Of a stretch of DNA of 64,000 nt, positions 8,966 through 20,777 are shown piece by piece (within the stretch, counting starts at the first letter, position 1; the number at the start of each line of letters is the position of its first letter). This DNA is from Bufo bufo. Its lineage: Eukaryota; Chordata; Amphibia; Anura; Bufonidae. The notes beneath the pieces are model-generated. The model ran no database searches. It saw only the letters and a program-made list of their open reading frames with translations, and was not told where the DNA came from. A program made the translations under genes and the position numbers. Where the stretch lies: contig NC_053390.1 in NCBI RefSeq assembly GCF_905171765.1, positions 516,422,852 to 516,486,851 on the forward strand. Direction: 5' to 3'.

Positions 8966-11593
8966 TCAGAGTGTATGGTCTTGGACATCAGTAGATGGCA
9001 CAGGAGCATATGGGCGTGAGACATTAAGGCTAGACAGAGATGTCAGGGAGTTTCTCCATTCTACCCACATATTCTTCTTTTCAGGGGATAATGGAACATC
9101 CCAGTCAGTAGTTTCACGGATTAAATCTCTAAGCAAGGCCTTACCTTGGATAGTGACAGGAGCTACAAAACCCAAAGGATCATACAGGCTGTTGATTGCA
9201 GACAGGACGCCTCTGCGGGTGAAAGGTTTTTCTTCCTTGCTAACTTGAAAGGTGAAGGTATCGGATTTTAAGTCCCATAGAAGTCCAAGGCTGCGTTGGA
9301 CAGGTAAAGTATCTGACCCTAGGTCCAAATCTCTTAGGTCATTAGAATGGTCTTCAGTAGGGAAGGCTTCCATAACCTCTTTGCTGTTTGAAGCAATCTT
9401 GTGGAGTCTCAAATTAGAACAGGCGAGCATGTCCTGGGCTCTTTTGAGGAGACTGATTGCAGAATCACTGGAAGGTAAAGATTTCAAACAGTCATCTACG
9501 TAGAAGTCTTTTTCTACAAACTGTCTTGTATCTGACCCATATTCTCTCTCTCCTTCCTGAGCAGAACGTCTGAGACCGTAAATGGCAACGGCAGGTGAGG
9601 GGCTGTTCCCGAAAATGTGTACTCTCATGCTGTACTCTATGACATCTTTTAAAGGGTCATTGTCTTTAAACCAGAAGAATCTGAGGAAGTTTCTATCCTT
9701 CTCTCTAACAAGGAAGCAATGGAACATCTGTTGGATATCAGCAATCAGACCGACGGAATCATTGTGGAAACAGAGGAGTACCCCTAGCAGTTTGTTATTC
9801 AGGTCAGGGCCTGTCAGGAGTACATCGTTTAAGGAGATGCCTTCATATTTAGCACTAGAGTCAAACAGGACTCTGATCTGACCTGGTTTTTTTGGATGAT
9901 ATACTCCGAAAATTTTGAGGTGCCAGCATTCTTCATGAGCTTCAAGGGGTGGTGCAATCTCTGCATGATTGTTCTCAAATATTCTCTGCATGAAAGAAAA
10001 GAAGTGTTCTCTCATCTCTGGCCTTCTTTGGAAGTTACGTCTAAGAGAAGAGAAACGTTTAAGTACTTGTACCTTGGTGTTAGGTAGGCGTGGCCTCGGA
10101 GTTCTGAAGGGAAGAGGCGCAACCCAACTGTTAGCGCTGTCCTTCACGAAATCTTGTTCCATTATTTCCAAGAACAGCTTGTCTTCGATGGATAGTGCTA
10201 CCTGATTGTCATCTTTTTTCCTTTGGAAGACAGTGCATCCTAAGTGGTCTTGGTCGCTGTCACTAGAGACATCTGTAAAGGAACAAGGTAGATGGGAAGC
10301 ACACGGTAGCTCCTTTATGAGGAAGTTGTTGACACATGGTTGGAAAAGTGACGGGCGTTCACTGGCTAGTGTGCTTGTAAACATATTATGAACTGACTCT
10401 GGCTTGTGCACACTCCCAAGGCAGACTTCTCCTATTAAGACCCATCCTAGATCCAGCTTTTGAGCATAAGGAGCGTTGCCAGGACCATTTATGTGCTGTC
10501 TCACTTTATGGACTCGTAGAATGTCTCTCCCGAGTAGCAATATTATCTTAGCCTGTGGGTCAAGTTCTGGGATCAGGTGGGCTATATGCTTTAGGTGTGC
10601 ATGATGCATTGCGACATCTGGAGTAGGAATTTCAAATCTGTGATCAGGGATTTGATTGCACTCTATTAGAGTTGGTAAGGGCAAGCTGATCTCGCCGTTC
10701 ATCGTTTCAACTTGGAAACCGGATGCTCTTCTCCCCGCCGTCTCCACAAATCCCGCACAAGTCCTTAGTGAGTATGGGAAGCTGGGGCTTTTAATGTTGA
10801 ATATGTCAAAATAGGTTGAGGTGGCTAGAGACCTATTGCTTTGGTCATCTAGAATGGCATACATTTTGACTGCTTTGTCTCTTTGTCCTGTTGGGTAGAC
10901 TCGGACTAGACATATTTTGGAACAGGATTTTCCACTTATGGATCCTTTGCAGATCTCAGTGCACTGTGGAGTGACCTCCAGGGTAGTGATAGCAGTGTTA
11001 CCCTCCTCTCCACCATGCTGAACGGTATTGTGAGCGTGTTGTAAAGTCCATGGAGCTGGTCCAGGATGTAATGCTGTACTATGGTCTGTGCTATCACATT
11101 CTTTACACTTTATACTAACCTTGCAGTCTTTGGCTAAATGAGCGGTTGAAGAACAGCACTTGTAGCAGATGTTATTTTCTCTAAGGAAGGCTTTACGCTC
11201 CTCGATGGGTTTTTCTCTAAAGCCCCTACATGTCAAGAGAGAATGTGGTTTTCGGTGTATAGGACACTGCTTACCAGGGTTTTTAACTTTGTTTGTAGCA
11301 TGGTAGGAACCAGCAGACCTGTGGAGAGAGTCTGAAGGGAACAGTTCAGTCTTGTGAACCGCCACTGAAGCTCTACGTGAAGGAAGACCTGGAACAGAAG
11401 TACATGCTAGTGTAAAATCAAAACTAGGATCATTTCTTATCTTAGCCTGGTCACGTATGAAGTCTACAAACACAGAAAATGGAGGAAATGAAACATGGTG
11501 TTTTTTCTTATAGTTAGAACCACTCATTTTGTAAGCTTGGGATTCCGACAGATCACCTTCAGATTTGGCTACTTGAAGTTCCATTAATGTCAC
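8966..11593 (-). CDS. BEL/Pao polyprotein: gag zinc knuckles, aspartic protease, reverse transcriptase
   Basis: An open frame of 875 codons. Residues 110-180 carry Cys/His knuckles (CPIHRKPHSLLTC, CYKCCSSTAHLAKDC, CKECDSTDHS). A BEL/Pao-type protease motif (AILDDQSNRSLAT) is near residue 245. The RT follows with RVLFDSSAKYEGISLNDVL, LIADIQQMFHCF and the catalytic box FYVDDCL near residue 720. The thumb/connection segment runs to VEWRNSLTSLSSL. Upstream gag is in another frame (frameshift between 11594 and 11831), so the first Met is internal. The TGA at 8966 cuts off RNase H and integrase. This is a well-preserved but defunct pol. Confidence 0.9.
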   Translation of the reverse strand: MTLMELQVAKSEGDLSESQAYKMSGSNYKKKHHVSFPPFSVFVDFIRDQAKIRNDPSFDFTLACTSVPGLPSRRASVAVHKTELFPSDSLHRSAGSYHATNKVKNPGKQCPIHRKPHSLLTCRGFREKPIEERKAFLRENNICYKCCSSTAHLAKDCKVSIKCKECDSTDHSTALHPGPAPWTLQHAHNTVQHGGEEGNTAITTLEVTPQCTEICKGSISGKSCSKICLVRVYPTGQRDKAVKMYAILDDQSNRSLATSTYFDIFNIKSPSFPYSLRTCAGFVETAGRRASGFQVETMNGEISLPLPTLIECNQIPDHRFEIPTPDVAMHHAHLKHIAHLIPELDPQAKIILLLGRDILRVHKVRQHINGPGNAPYAQKLDLGWVLIGEVCLGSVHKPESVHNMFTSTLASERPSLFQPCVNNFLIKELPCASHLPCSFTDVSSDSDQDHLGCTVFQRKKDDNQVALSIEDKLFLEIMEQDFVKDSANSWVAPLPFRTPRPRLPNTKVQVLKRFSSLRRNFQRRPEMREHFFSFMQRIFENNHAEIAPPLEAHEECWHLKIFGVYHPKKPGQIRVLFDSSAKYEGISLNDVLLTGPDLNNKLLGVLLCFHNDSVGLIADIQQMFHCFLVREKDRNFLRFFWFKDNDPLKDVIEYSMRVHIFGNSPSPAVAIYGLRRSAQEGEREYGSDTRQFVEKDFYVDDCLKSLPSSDSAISLLKRAQDMLACSNLRLHKIASNSKEVMEAFPTEDHSNDLRDLDLGSDTLPVQRSLGLLWDLKSDTFTFQVSKEEKPFTRRGVLSAINSLYDPLGFVAPVTIQGKALLRDLIRETTDWDVPLSPEKKNMWVEWRNSLTSLSSLNVSRPYAPVPSTDVQDHTL

Positions 11594-11831
11594 TAAGTTC
11601 CCTAAGTTTCTGGAAGCCTTTGGGAGCTATTCTAGGGAAATCTTCTATCCTTTTAAAGAAAGAGTTTTCTATTGCCTCTGCTGAACCATAGCATTCGTCA
11701 AGTCTGTCCCAAACCATTTTTAGTCCGATCTCTGGGTTTCTTATATTAATGGACTTGATTCTTTTTACATGTTCAGCAGATGCAGTCCCTAGCCACTTAG
11801 CTAAGAGGTCTATCTCTTCGCTGGGGGATAG

Positions 11832-12659
11832 TCAAACATCTTTGATTGTGTTCTTAAAGGAAGAACGCCAGGCCCTATAACTCTCAGGGTGATCATCAAA
11901 CTTCCCAAGTCCCTTGGCAACCAGCTCACGCCTTGTGAGGAACTTAACAATGTCCATGCTGGTTTGATCAGGAGGAGAGTAAGCTGGCAGTGTGTTGCGA
12001 TAGTGAGAAAATGGTGTATAATCATACCTGTCAGTAGTCTCTCTTTTAGGTTGGACTGTATCATGCCTTCTAGGCACGAAAAAGGATGTTTCTGGAACAT
12101 TATGCGCAGGCTGGAACTCCTGATGAGAAGGCGGGTGGTCCCTACTTAGTTCATTTCCTGGATTGTCCTCTGGCCTGCGGGTTAGAGACTTATCCTGGAC
12201 TTCCGGGGTTGCTGTGAGGCGAGTTCGATGAAATCTGTCGATGAGGTCTTGTTGAAGATCTTCTGTCGGCTGGAGAGTGTCGATCATTCTGGAATGTCGA
12301 TGGACATACTCTGAAGTGCGCTGCAGGGAATCTTGATGGATGAGATCTAGGTTGGCTGGACCGCTGCATCTTTCGTCGTCTGGGTAAAAGAGTGCTTCCA
12401 GGGCCTCTGCTTCGGCAATGGCTGCGGCAGCTTCCTTCTGCGCTGAGAGCTTCTCCAGTGCTGCTTGCTGACTTGCCTTCTCAGCTTCAAATGTCGCTTG
12501 ATGTAGCTTTAGTTGCATCTCTTGCTCTGCAAAGGCAGCGCATGCTTTTGCTGCCTCCGCTTCTGCACGTGCAATGGCGGTGGCATTGCTGATTGCTGAG
12601 GATCTTGCAGAGCGACTGGCTTTAGACCTTGTCTTGTAAGAAGTTTGGCTTTGTGACAT
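11832..12659 (-). CDS. BEL/Pao gag, N-terminal part
   Basis: A frame of 275 codons beginning MSQSQTSYKTRSKAS. The first 100 residues are Ala/Glu/Gln-rich and should form a coiled coil (ARAEAEAAKACAAFAEQEM). A Pro/Arg-rich linker follows, then the start of the conserved Pao gag region (TRRELVAKGLGKFDDHPESYRAWRSSF). A TGA at 11832 interrupts the frame. The same reading resumes as LSPSEEIDLLAKWLG and runs into a frameshift before 11593. This start lies about 100 bp inside the right LTR. Confidence 0.8.
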   Translation of the reverse strand: MSQSQTSYKTRSKASRSARSSAISNATAIARAEAEAAKACAAFAEQEMQLKLHQATFEAEKASQQAALEKLSAQKEAAAAIAEAEALEALFYPDDERCSGPANLDLIHQDSLQRTSEYVHRHSRMIDTLQPTEDLQQDLIDRFHRTRLTATPEVQDKSLTRRPEDNPGNELSRDHPPSHQEFQPAHNVPETSFFVPRRHDTVQPKRETTDRYDYTPFSHYRNTLPAYSPPDQTSMDIVKFLTRRELVAKGLGKFDDHPESYRAWRSSFKNTIKDV

Positions 12660-12756
12660 GATGCTGCTGTTCAGGATCTTGACTGTGAGGAGACTGCTGT
12701 GTTCTCATATGCAGGTAGCTGCGTGGTGGGATAGCGGCCTCTGAAGTCTGTATCTT

Positions 12757-12985
12757 ATCTTGTACAGCAGAGCATGTGAAGGAACATGGCAAGTTCTAGA
12801 AACTACTGCCCTTCTTGTAATAAGTGAGGTCACAAAGGGGAGGAGTAACAAAGAGGCTGAACATACACAGAGAACAATATGGAAGTGGTCAGAAGGTGGC
12901 GCTAATTGACCATGTTTTAATACAGGACAAACCCTATATGAATTTATTAGCACACATTTATGAGAAGCTGTATGGAGACATGACA
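12757..12985 (-). repeat. 5' LTR of the BEL/Pao element (possibly truncated)
   Basis: 229 bp matching 331-559. It begins TGTCATG on the minus strand. The sequence that follows (12756 downward) is gag leader and shows no tRNA primer-binding site starting TGG, as if R-U5 and the PBS were deleted. Confidence 0.7.
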
Positions 12986-13001
12986 CTTATTTCCTAACAA
13001 T

Positions 13002-15738
13002 GTGGAATTTTGCACCAGGTTTACTCAAATTTGCAACAAATTTGCTTTTGATATGAGTCTCCTCAATGTGGAGTTTTTACAAAAAGAAATGGTTGTGGTG
13101 CAGGAGAATATTCACAAAAATGCAGATTTACTTCAGGAATTGCTGTCTGCTGATGACTTTCCTGCTTATTTAACCTCATGCACTCCACATTTTGAGAAAC
13201 TGAAATCTGAGTTACAAGACAAGAAAAGACATAAATGGATTCACGATGTGGAGGATTATACACAGGGATACATTTATATGTGGCAACAGGATCCCAAAAA
13301 GAACCTTAGAGGTGGTGACAAGAGATACATGAACCCATCCGAAAAAAAGGGACCACGTAATCGGACTTATGAGAACAAGAATCATGGATGGGATGATGCC
13401 TCTCAGGGTATACCGACTGCGCCTTTTTTAGGACTCAGTCCCGATCAGTTAGAACCAGGCGGGGAGGCAAATGCCACCACAAGTGGAGAAGAAAAGACCA
13501 AAATCCAGAGACCCCCAACGCCAGAAAGTAGTAAACAAAAAGAGGACACAGTGGTAAATATTTCTTCTACTACATTGAATGATGCACAACGGTCTGTTTT
13601 GGATAAGGGGCTCTCCTTTTGCCCAGCCTCCAAAACAGACTGGTTCAATACCGAATTAGATCTACATAGATTTTTGCGGACCATTAAGTTAAAGATTTGG
13701 TTTTCCACGCAACATCAGGCGGAGCAATTAATGATGAAAGACAATCTGAATTGTCTTTACATAATACGGGGTTATATTTAAAGAGCAACTTTAAACCCGT
13801 GATCATCCAGCAGTTGATACTTTTTTCTTGGCTGAGGAGAGATATTGACACATTGAAGCATGATTATGATAACAACAGTTTGAGACATGGTAATATTACA
13901 TCAAATGAGATCACTGCGCTGGAGTCTCTGGCCTCCGACCACAGCCTCACCATCAAGTCTGTGGACAAGGGTGGTGGGGTTGTGGTCATGGACACCAGAG
14001 ACTACATACAGGAGATCCATAGTCAATTGAGTGATACACAGGTGTACAGGAGAGTCACACAAGATCCCAAATTTGGTCTTTTTCGGGAATTACGTGATAT
14101 TCTGAACCAGGCCTTGGAGGCTGGTACTATTGATGCTAAACTTTTCACATATTTATATTGTGACAAACCTTGCACACCTATACTGTACACCTTACGTAAG
14201 ATCCACAAGAGGTTGGAGTCCCCTCCTGGGCGACCTATTGTGTCGGGGAGGGGATCCCTATTTTGCAAGGTGGCTATTTTCCTAGATAAGCTTTTGCGCA
14301 ATTATGCTATCTCTTCTAAATCTTACATCAAGGATACTGGGGATTTTTTGTCAAAAATTTACGACCTTTGTGTGCCTGTGGGGGCCACCCTGGTTTTATT
14401 CGATGTGTGCAGTTTGTACACATCGATTGACCATGAGTTGGGCCTTCAGGCTGTACAAAGGTGTCTGATGCAATATGACTATACTGAGACTTTTCAACAT
14501 TTTATTTTGACATTATTGAAATTTGTGTTAACCAAGATTTATTTTTTATTTCAAGACGATTTCTTTGTACAGTTGCGTGGGACTGCGATGGGGTCCAACG
14601 TGGCACCCACTTATGCCAACATATACATGTCCCACCTCGAGGAGTCATTTGTCTATGGCAGCCACCACTTCAGACATGTTCTGGGGTGGTGGCGCTATAT
14701 TGATGACATCTTCTTAGTGTGGACGGGCGACACGTTGGGCCTCCTCGCGTTCCACGCTTACCTCAATGAAATCGACCCCACTGTGAAGTTTACTGTCATC
14801 CATTCGACTCAGAAACTACAATTTCTGGACACAGAGGTTCAGGTCGTTGGACAGAGTTTAACTACTGATTTGTATGTGAAAAATACTGACAAGAATACTC
14901 TGTTACGCTTTGAAAGCCACCACCCACGTTCCATGGTGCAGTCGTTACCCTACAGCCACTTACTTCGTGTTAAGAGGATTGTGAGGGGTAAATCCACCAT
15001 GGACTTACGTTTTATGGAAATGAGCAAGAAATTTGCAGTTCGAGGGTATCCCAAGAAATTCAATGCAGAGAGCAGGGTGCGGGTTGATAATAACCAGGCA
15101 CAGACTCCCTGCAATGAAACTACAGTAGCCCCACATATTCCTTTTATCTCACAGTATTCTGCCGACAGTGTGCAAATTGTGTCTGTCATCAGAAAACATT
15201 GAAAGATTATTTGGAACAGTTTCCCTCAGATTGAGGAGTTTTGGACACCCCCACTTTTTCCTACCGTAGGGGGCGTAATTTGGGTGATAGATTAGTCAGG
15301 TCTGATGTGGGCAGCAACAGGACCACTGTGAGGTCACTCTGTGGCTCCACACGGACTGGTTGCTATCCATGCTATCACTGTGTGAATTGTTGCCTCATGC
15401 TCAAGGGGGACATAAAACAATCAAGATTGCTCAATACTTGACGGGTGACTACCTACTGTCATGTCCATGTGAGGCGTGGTATGTTGGGGAGACCACGTGG
15501 GATGTCAAAACATGTTTAAAACAACATAGATATTCCATTAGGAAGGAGAAAATGGATTTGCCTGTCTCCAAACATTTTAAGGAGGCAGGTCATTCTGAAA
15601 AAGACCTTAGGTTCCATGTATTGGAGCAGGTACAGATGGGCAGACGTGGTGGTGATAGGAAAGCTCTCCTTAAAAAGTGAGACTTATTTTGGATATTCAC
15701 TTTGAAGACACTCAAACCAAGCGGCCTGAATGTTGACT
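13002..15738 (+). pseudogene. Penelope-like RT/GIY-YIG, frameshifted
   Basis: The N-terminal 200 residues have a coiled-coil flavour (LLNVEFLQKEMVVVQENIHKN), followed by a charged linker. RT then runs in three frames: 13002-13781, 13697-15202, and from 15241. Motifs kept include KSVDKGGGVVVMD, RKIHK, LFDVCSLYTSI, RGTAMGSNVAPTYAN and YIDDIFLVW. The C-terminal part retains YVGETTWDVKT and HRYSIRKEKMDLP of the GIY-YIG domain, though the GIY strand is damaged near 15440. There are at least two frameshifts and stops near 15200 and 15678. It supplies the N-terminal extension missing from 3090-5303. Confidence 0.88.
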
Positions 15739-15740
15739 TC

Positions 15741-17222
15741 AGGGTGAACTAGTGGTGTCTCTCCCCGTGTGTCGTGTTGTTCTCCTTCCCTGGTGTAGTC
15801 CTTTTAGACATGTGTGTTAATAACTAGACTTATAGTTTATAAGTATATTATACAATAAGTAATAATTTCTCTTTCTCATCAAATTATTTTTAGATACAGC
15901 TACTAGTTACAACTCCAGAGGGCATCCGGTGTAATGATTTGAGCATCGCGGCCTTATACCAGCTATCCACATTCAGTTTTTTTTAAACATTGTTAATAAT
16001 TATAGGATGGCCATGTTAATATAGTACTATACATGTGTCATGCTGTAAATTGCAATTTTTTTGTCCACCTGTACATATGACTATCTATGATATTCTCTGG
16101 AAATATTGAGATGGTGTTCCCCCTGATCCAGGGGTTACACTATAGCCGTTCTCTATTTACATTTGCCATACGTCTGGTTATGTTTAAAGTCTTTTGGGCG
16201 CCGCTGACGGTTTAACACGGTGACCCGTGCCAATGCCTTCGGCTCCCTATAACAGTGATGACCTGACTGCTGACCCGGTCAGTTTTGACTGTGAGACACT
16301 TCTGTATTTTATATTAGTTTACTTTGATCACTTTTGGGTCTATACAGCGTGAAGGAAGTTGGGGGGATGCTTGGCCCTGGGGACCCATGGCGGCGTCTCC
16401 ACCACCTACCATTATTAAATCGTTGACTGTTGACACAGTCTAGATTCACTGTCAGTCGCTGTGATCCTGTGTGCATTAGTGACCATGTTTACCTGTTTTG
16501 ATATGGATTATGTGACTACGATCACATGACCTTGTTTTGGGTGGCAACCATTGCTCAGACATGCGCACATGTTGGTATCCTCAGATTTGGCCATCTTTGA
16601 TGAGGTTTTCCATAGAGTTCCTTTGCGCCTGGGATATCGCGGGATCTAGCGATCTCACGCATGTGTACTAACAGAATGTGGACGCTTTCGAGACCGTGAT
16701 GCTCGGCTGACAGAATTTACCAACTGGTTTTGTAAGTTTTTAATCAACACCACACATTGGGAACACTTGTATTTTTAATTATCAATTTTTAATTATCAAT
16801 TATACGTGATCATGCACTTTTGTCATGTACTATGTATTTTTGCACAAAGCACTGTCACTTTATCTATATTATATGCAATTTCACATTGATGCTGATGAGT
16901 ATGTATTCATTTAAACATAGCTCTTATAAATTGTGATTGTTTTTATTTCAATTGGATATTTTATGTAATTAATTGGTACACGTTTATATACTGCTGTTGT
17001 AATACATGTTCACATAGCTTGAGAAAGACCGCAACAACCGATTGAAACGTCGCTGCTATTTGACATTGGGTGAATAAACCACGTTGATTTTTTTTTTACT
17101 TTACTGGAGTGCTGCAGGCTTTTTGAATTTTCTCTATTGAATGGGACCTTGGTGCCAGTTCGTATTGGCCTGATTTTGCACCCGACTGTTAGTGTGCTGT
17201 GTCTTCATTTTCCTTTTTTTTG
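15741..17222 (+). other. 3' region of the older Penelope element, hammerhead-like remnant at 17018-17049
   Basis: AT-rich and non-coding. Near the end is CTTGAGA, a short spacer, GAAACG and TCGCTGC, then TGGGTGAATAAACC. The pattern parallels 7946-8000 of the younger element. I read it as the decayed hammerhead-like and 3'-end signal shared by these PLEs. Confidence 0.45.
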
Positions 17223-18478
17223 ACTGCCTAATGTACCTCCAGCCACATAATTACTTGATCTTTTCTGAACGTTGAATGCATATTTTTTGGAGCCTTTGCT
17301 GTAACTGGCCAACAGTAAAATTGTTATACGGTGACAGCCCAATGTACCTCCAGCCACATTATCAATTGTTCTTTTCTGTACGGTGAATGAATAATTTTTG
17401 GGGTCTGTACTTTACTGGCCTGCAGTAAAATTGATATCCATTGACCGTCTAATATAACTCCAGCTACATAATCACTTGATCTTTTCTGTACGGTGAACAG
17501 ACTCGGACTGGCCCACAGGGGTACAGGGGAATCCCCCGGTGGGCCCCTGATCAAGGTCAGCCCCTAGTCTCCCACCCCCTGCACAAGTGGTACATAACAC
17601 AGTAGACTTACTGCACTACATACATATATTCAATGTACAGCACCTCAACCAGCCTATTTTCATATAAAAAACTTGTTAGATTATTTATTATATTTGAATG
17701 TATCCGTACAGTGGGCCCCCAAAATAAATTTTACTGGTGGGCCCTAGGCTCCCGAGCCGACACTGACGGTGAATGCCTAATTGTTGGAGCCTCAGAGGAA
17801 TTCAACACCTGTGATGACCACGTGTTTCACCTATTATCATTTGGGGTTTATTCAAGATGGGGGATTTCGTTAGCCATGTTTTTTATCCAATTTAATATTT
17901 TTTGTTCTTTTAAACATATATATTTGGCATGTATTTGTACTGGCCTGCAGTAAAATTGTTATCCAATGACCGTCTAACATACCTCCAGCCACATAATCAC
18001 TTGATGTTTTCTGTCCGGTGAATGCCTAATGTTTCGGGCCTGTACTCCACTGGCCTACCGTAAAATTGTTATCCAATGACCGTCTAACATACCTCCAGCC
18101 ACATAATCACTTGATGTTTTCTGTCCGGTGAATGCCTAATGTTTGGAGCCTGTACTCCTGTGGCCTAAAATAAACATTTTCTAGGCTCCAGCAGGGCACA
18201 TTTTTGAGAGTTTCCCTTTAATACGCATAAAAATGGCCCCTGATTGAAATACATATTTTTTTGTGGGAATTTTTGCCATTGACCCCCCTCTGGTATGTCA
18301 CTGTCCATGTTGTGGGACGATTTGTGCACTTCTAGTAAGTATTTAGTGGCTGCAAATATGACCTGAAGGTTTTTAAGGTTCGCCTGCCATTAAAGTGAAT
18401 AGGACCCGCTGCGAACTTGCGGTTCGCGAACATTTGATTGCGTTCATGAATCATCCTGGCCGATGTTCGTCCATCACT
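17223..18478. mobile_element. DNA-transposon remnant with 111-bp sub-terminal tandem repeats
   Basis: Units of about 111 bp (containing CCTCCAGCCACATAATCACT) start near 17221, 17333, 17444, 17969 and 18080. The right end reads GTTCGTCCATCACTA at 18464-18478 and is preceded by GCGAACTTGCGGTTCGCGAAC, a terminus style seen in frog hAT elements. The left end is cut off by the Penelope 3' tail. I see no transposase. Confidence 0.6.
17498..17765. mobile_element. 268-bp hAT-type MITE
   Basis: Flanked by an exact 8-bp duplication ACGGTGAA (17490-17497 and 17766-17773). Its ends are loosely inverted: CAGACTCGG on the left, and CAGTGTCGG on the reverse complement of the right. Internally it is rich in GTGGGCCC. 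The 8-bp duplication points to hAT-type mobilisation. Confidence 0.8.
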
Positions 18479-19330
18479 AGACAGCAGAAGCAGAGCAGGA
18501 AGAGAGACAGGAGACTCTGCACACATCTTCCCTTCATACAGCTGATCGGCAGGGGTGCTGGGTGTCGGACCCCTGACGATCTGATATTGATGACCTATCC
18601 TGAGGATAGGTCAATATTAAAAACCAAGAGAACCCCTTTAATGGGAACCTTCCATGTTGAACCTAGTATCTGAGCTGCAGATGTCAAGCTATAGAGCAGG
18701 ATGAGCTGAGCAGATTGATATATCCTTTTGTGGGAAAGATTCAGTAAAATTTGTATTTGACAGCTATCTATTCACAGTCATAGAAGGAAAAGCTGTCAAT
18801 CCATGATAGAACCACGTCCTTGACTTCAGAGCCCAGAATCAGCAGAAATTTAAATGAATAAAATACAAGTTATTCTGAATATTCTCCCATAAAAACTGTA
18901 TATAACATGCTGCCTGCCTACTGCCATACATTGCATTTTCATGTGACATGTTCACTTTAAATGCTCATTTTTATAATCTCGCAATCATTAAGACACTTTA
19001 AGCTGAAATCTGTTTTCCTAACAGCTCTACTTGTCAATCATATAGTCCTTATCAGGTTGATTTCTGTCACCTGGTTACCCTGAGGAGCCTCTCTCTTCCT
19101 CCTCTCAGTTGTCCTTGGCGATAAATCATGGTTGAATACCTCTCCATACTCTCTTACTGTGCAGAGACCATCTTCAAATCTGCTACAGGGAAGTGCAGAA
19201 AGTACTGCTCTCCGGGACCCATAAAATAAAGGGTCCAAGTCCAACCTACATGCTACCCAATTTCTATATGGGAGCTATAAACTTTAGCTTAATGCTCCAT
19301 TTTCTAGGTTATGTTTTGCAGACCCAATTA
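18479..19330. other. Non-coding interval with a dispersed-repeat fragment
   Basis: No gene recognised. 18540-18625 carries GCTGATCGGCAGGGGTGC and the short palindrome GACCTATCCTGAGGATAGGTC, which I recognise as part of a repeat that is very common in toad and frog DNA. The rest shows no structure I can name. Confidence 0.5.
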
Positions 19331-20175
19331 CCGTATTTATCGGCGTATAACACGCACTTTTTCCCGCTGAAAATAGGGGGCAAATCATGTATGCGTGTTA
19401 TACGCCGATATTCATTGCGCTGTATGAGCCGGGAGAGAGGAGGGGCTGGAGTCCGTAACTAGGGGCGGGGCCCGGTGCAGTCACTGTACTCTTACACCGA
19501 GCCCCGCCGCTCACCAAAGTATTTATAAACGTGAATCCTCATCCTCCCATGTTCCCATGTCCCCCCTGTATCCCCATAGCACTTACTTAAGCTTCAATAG
19601 CAGGCAGAGCGGACGGCAGCAGTAACGTCACTCACTGACGTTGAGCGCCTGCTCCGCCCACTTTATAAATGAAGCAGGCGGAGCAGACGCGTGACGTCAG
19701 TGAGTGACGTTACTGCTGCCGTCCGCCCTGCCTGCTATGGAAGCGTGTGAATCGTAAGTGCTGTGGGGATACAGGGGAACATGGGAAAATGGGAGAGGGC
19801 AGCTTAATAACAGGATAAGGATTCACGTTTATAAATACTTCGGTGAGCAGAGGGCCGGTGTATTGGGGGACACTGTTATGAGGGGGATCTGTGGATGACA
19901 TATAGCAGTGTCATCCACAGATCCCCCCCATAACAGTTCCATCCACAGATCCCCCCACCCCATAGCAGTACAATTTGAAATGGACACTGTTATGAGGGGG
20001 ATCTGTGGATGACATATAGCAGTGTCATCCACAGATCCCCCCCATAACAGTTCCATCCACAGATCCCCCCACCCCATAGCAGTACAATTTGAAATTTAAT
20101 TTTTTTTCCTGAAATTTCCCTTAAAATGAAGGTGCGTGTTATACGCCTGTGCGTGTTATACGCCGATAAATACGG
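19331..20175. mobile_element. 845-bp non-autonomous TIR element with internal hairpin
   Basis: Termini are CCGTATTTATCGGCGTATAA and its reverse complement, flanked by TA on both sides. Inside is a long hairpin (about 19600-19738) with GACGTCAGTGAGTGACG-type arms. Two exact copies of a roughly 114-bp unit follow (19868-19981 and 19982-20095), each built of GATCTGTGGATGACA and its reverse. No ORF of note. The TA flank suggests Tc1/mariner-type mobilisation. Confidence 0.75.
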
Positions 20176-20777
20176 TAATTTTATTTCACATAAATGTAAA
20201 TGCACAGTTGCCCTTCCCTCCTCCATGGACCCACTAAATAGATTGTATGCTCCTAGCAAAAAAATCATATATTTCCCTTTGATACAGTTCTTCTCAGGTA
20301 CCCATCAACTGTATGCAATAGGATACAAGATGGGAGTTAATGCCAGGGAGTTTACAAACCATTACTAATTGATGATAATGGGTCTTTATTACAAATATGT
20401 AACCGTTTTTCTGTACAGGGCTGAGATGCTCTAATAGAGGGCACAGAATTTTCTCTCTGCTCTGTCAGCCAGCTAATCTGGGCTCCTGACCTCTGCTCTC
20501 TGACATTACAAACACTCATAATAGCTCAGTTCTTATCTTATTGATAAGAATGTGGCTTAAGTAAGTGTTTATGACCTCCTAATAAATTAGGGGTAAAAGG
20601 GACTAGGTGACTGCACAAAGTGAAAGTAAAAAAGTATGATTCACACAGCTAGACAAAGAGTTAACCATTTGCGATAGAACAGCTCAACATTTTTTAATAA
20701 AGACCAATTGAAAAAATAAATGTTTTGCCCAAAATGAGTAAAATGCAATAGTAAATAAAATTGTCTCTGAAGGTATA
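20176..20777. other. Non-coding interval, no feature recognised
   Basis: AT-rich sequence between two transposons. No ORF, repeat or RNA gene that I can support. Confidence 0.6.

Larger units (their letters stand above)
1..12985 (-). mobile_element. BEL/Pao LTR retrotransposon, interrupted by a Penelope pair
   Basis: Reading the minus strand from 12985, the order is LTR, gag, zinc knuckles, protease, reverse transcriptase, RNase H, integrase and second LTR. This is the BEL/Pao gene order. The LTRs begin TGTCATG on the minus strand, and a purine-rich tract lies just before the 3' LTR (about 560-570). The element is split at 1884-8144 by a later Penelope insertion. In-frame stops at 11832 and 8966 and a frameshift near 11600-11830 make it inactive. 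The right edge sits in the 5' part of an older Penelope-like element (from 12986). The left edge may lie outside the window. Family assignment is secure; the exact left boundary is not. Confidence 0.9.
12986..17222 (+). mobile_element. Older Penelope-like element, 5' part displaced by the BEL/Pao insertion
   Basis: Plus-strand PLE related to, but clearly diverged from, the pair at 1884-8144. It contains the N-terminal region, RT, a broken GIY-YIG, and a roughly 1.5-kb 3' region. The 3' tail (17100-17222) aligns with the tail at 8053-8144 through the words TTTTGCACCCG and GTGCTG and a T-rich end. It ends where 111-bp repeats of another element begin. Confidence 0.85.

Noticed and set aside
12986..13002. 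BEL/Pao target duplication
   Set aside because: The right flank CTTAT could be tested only if the left LTR end were certain; it may lie outside the window, so no duplication is claimed.
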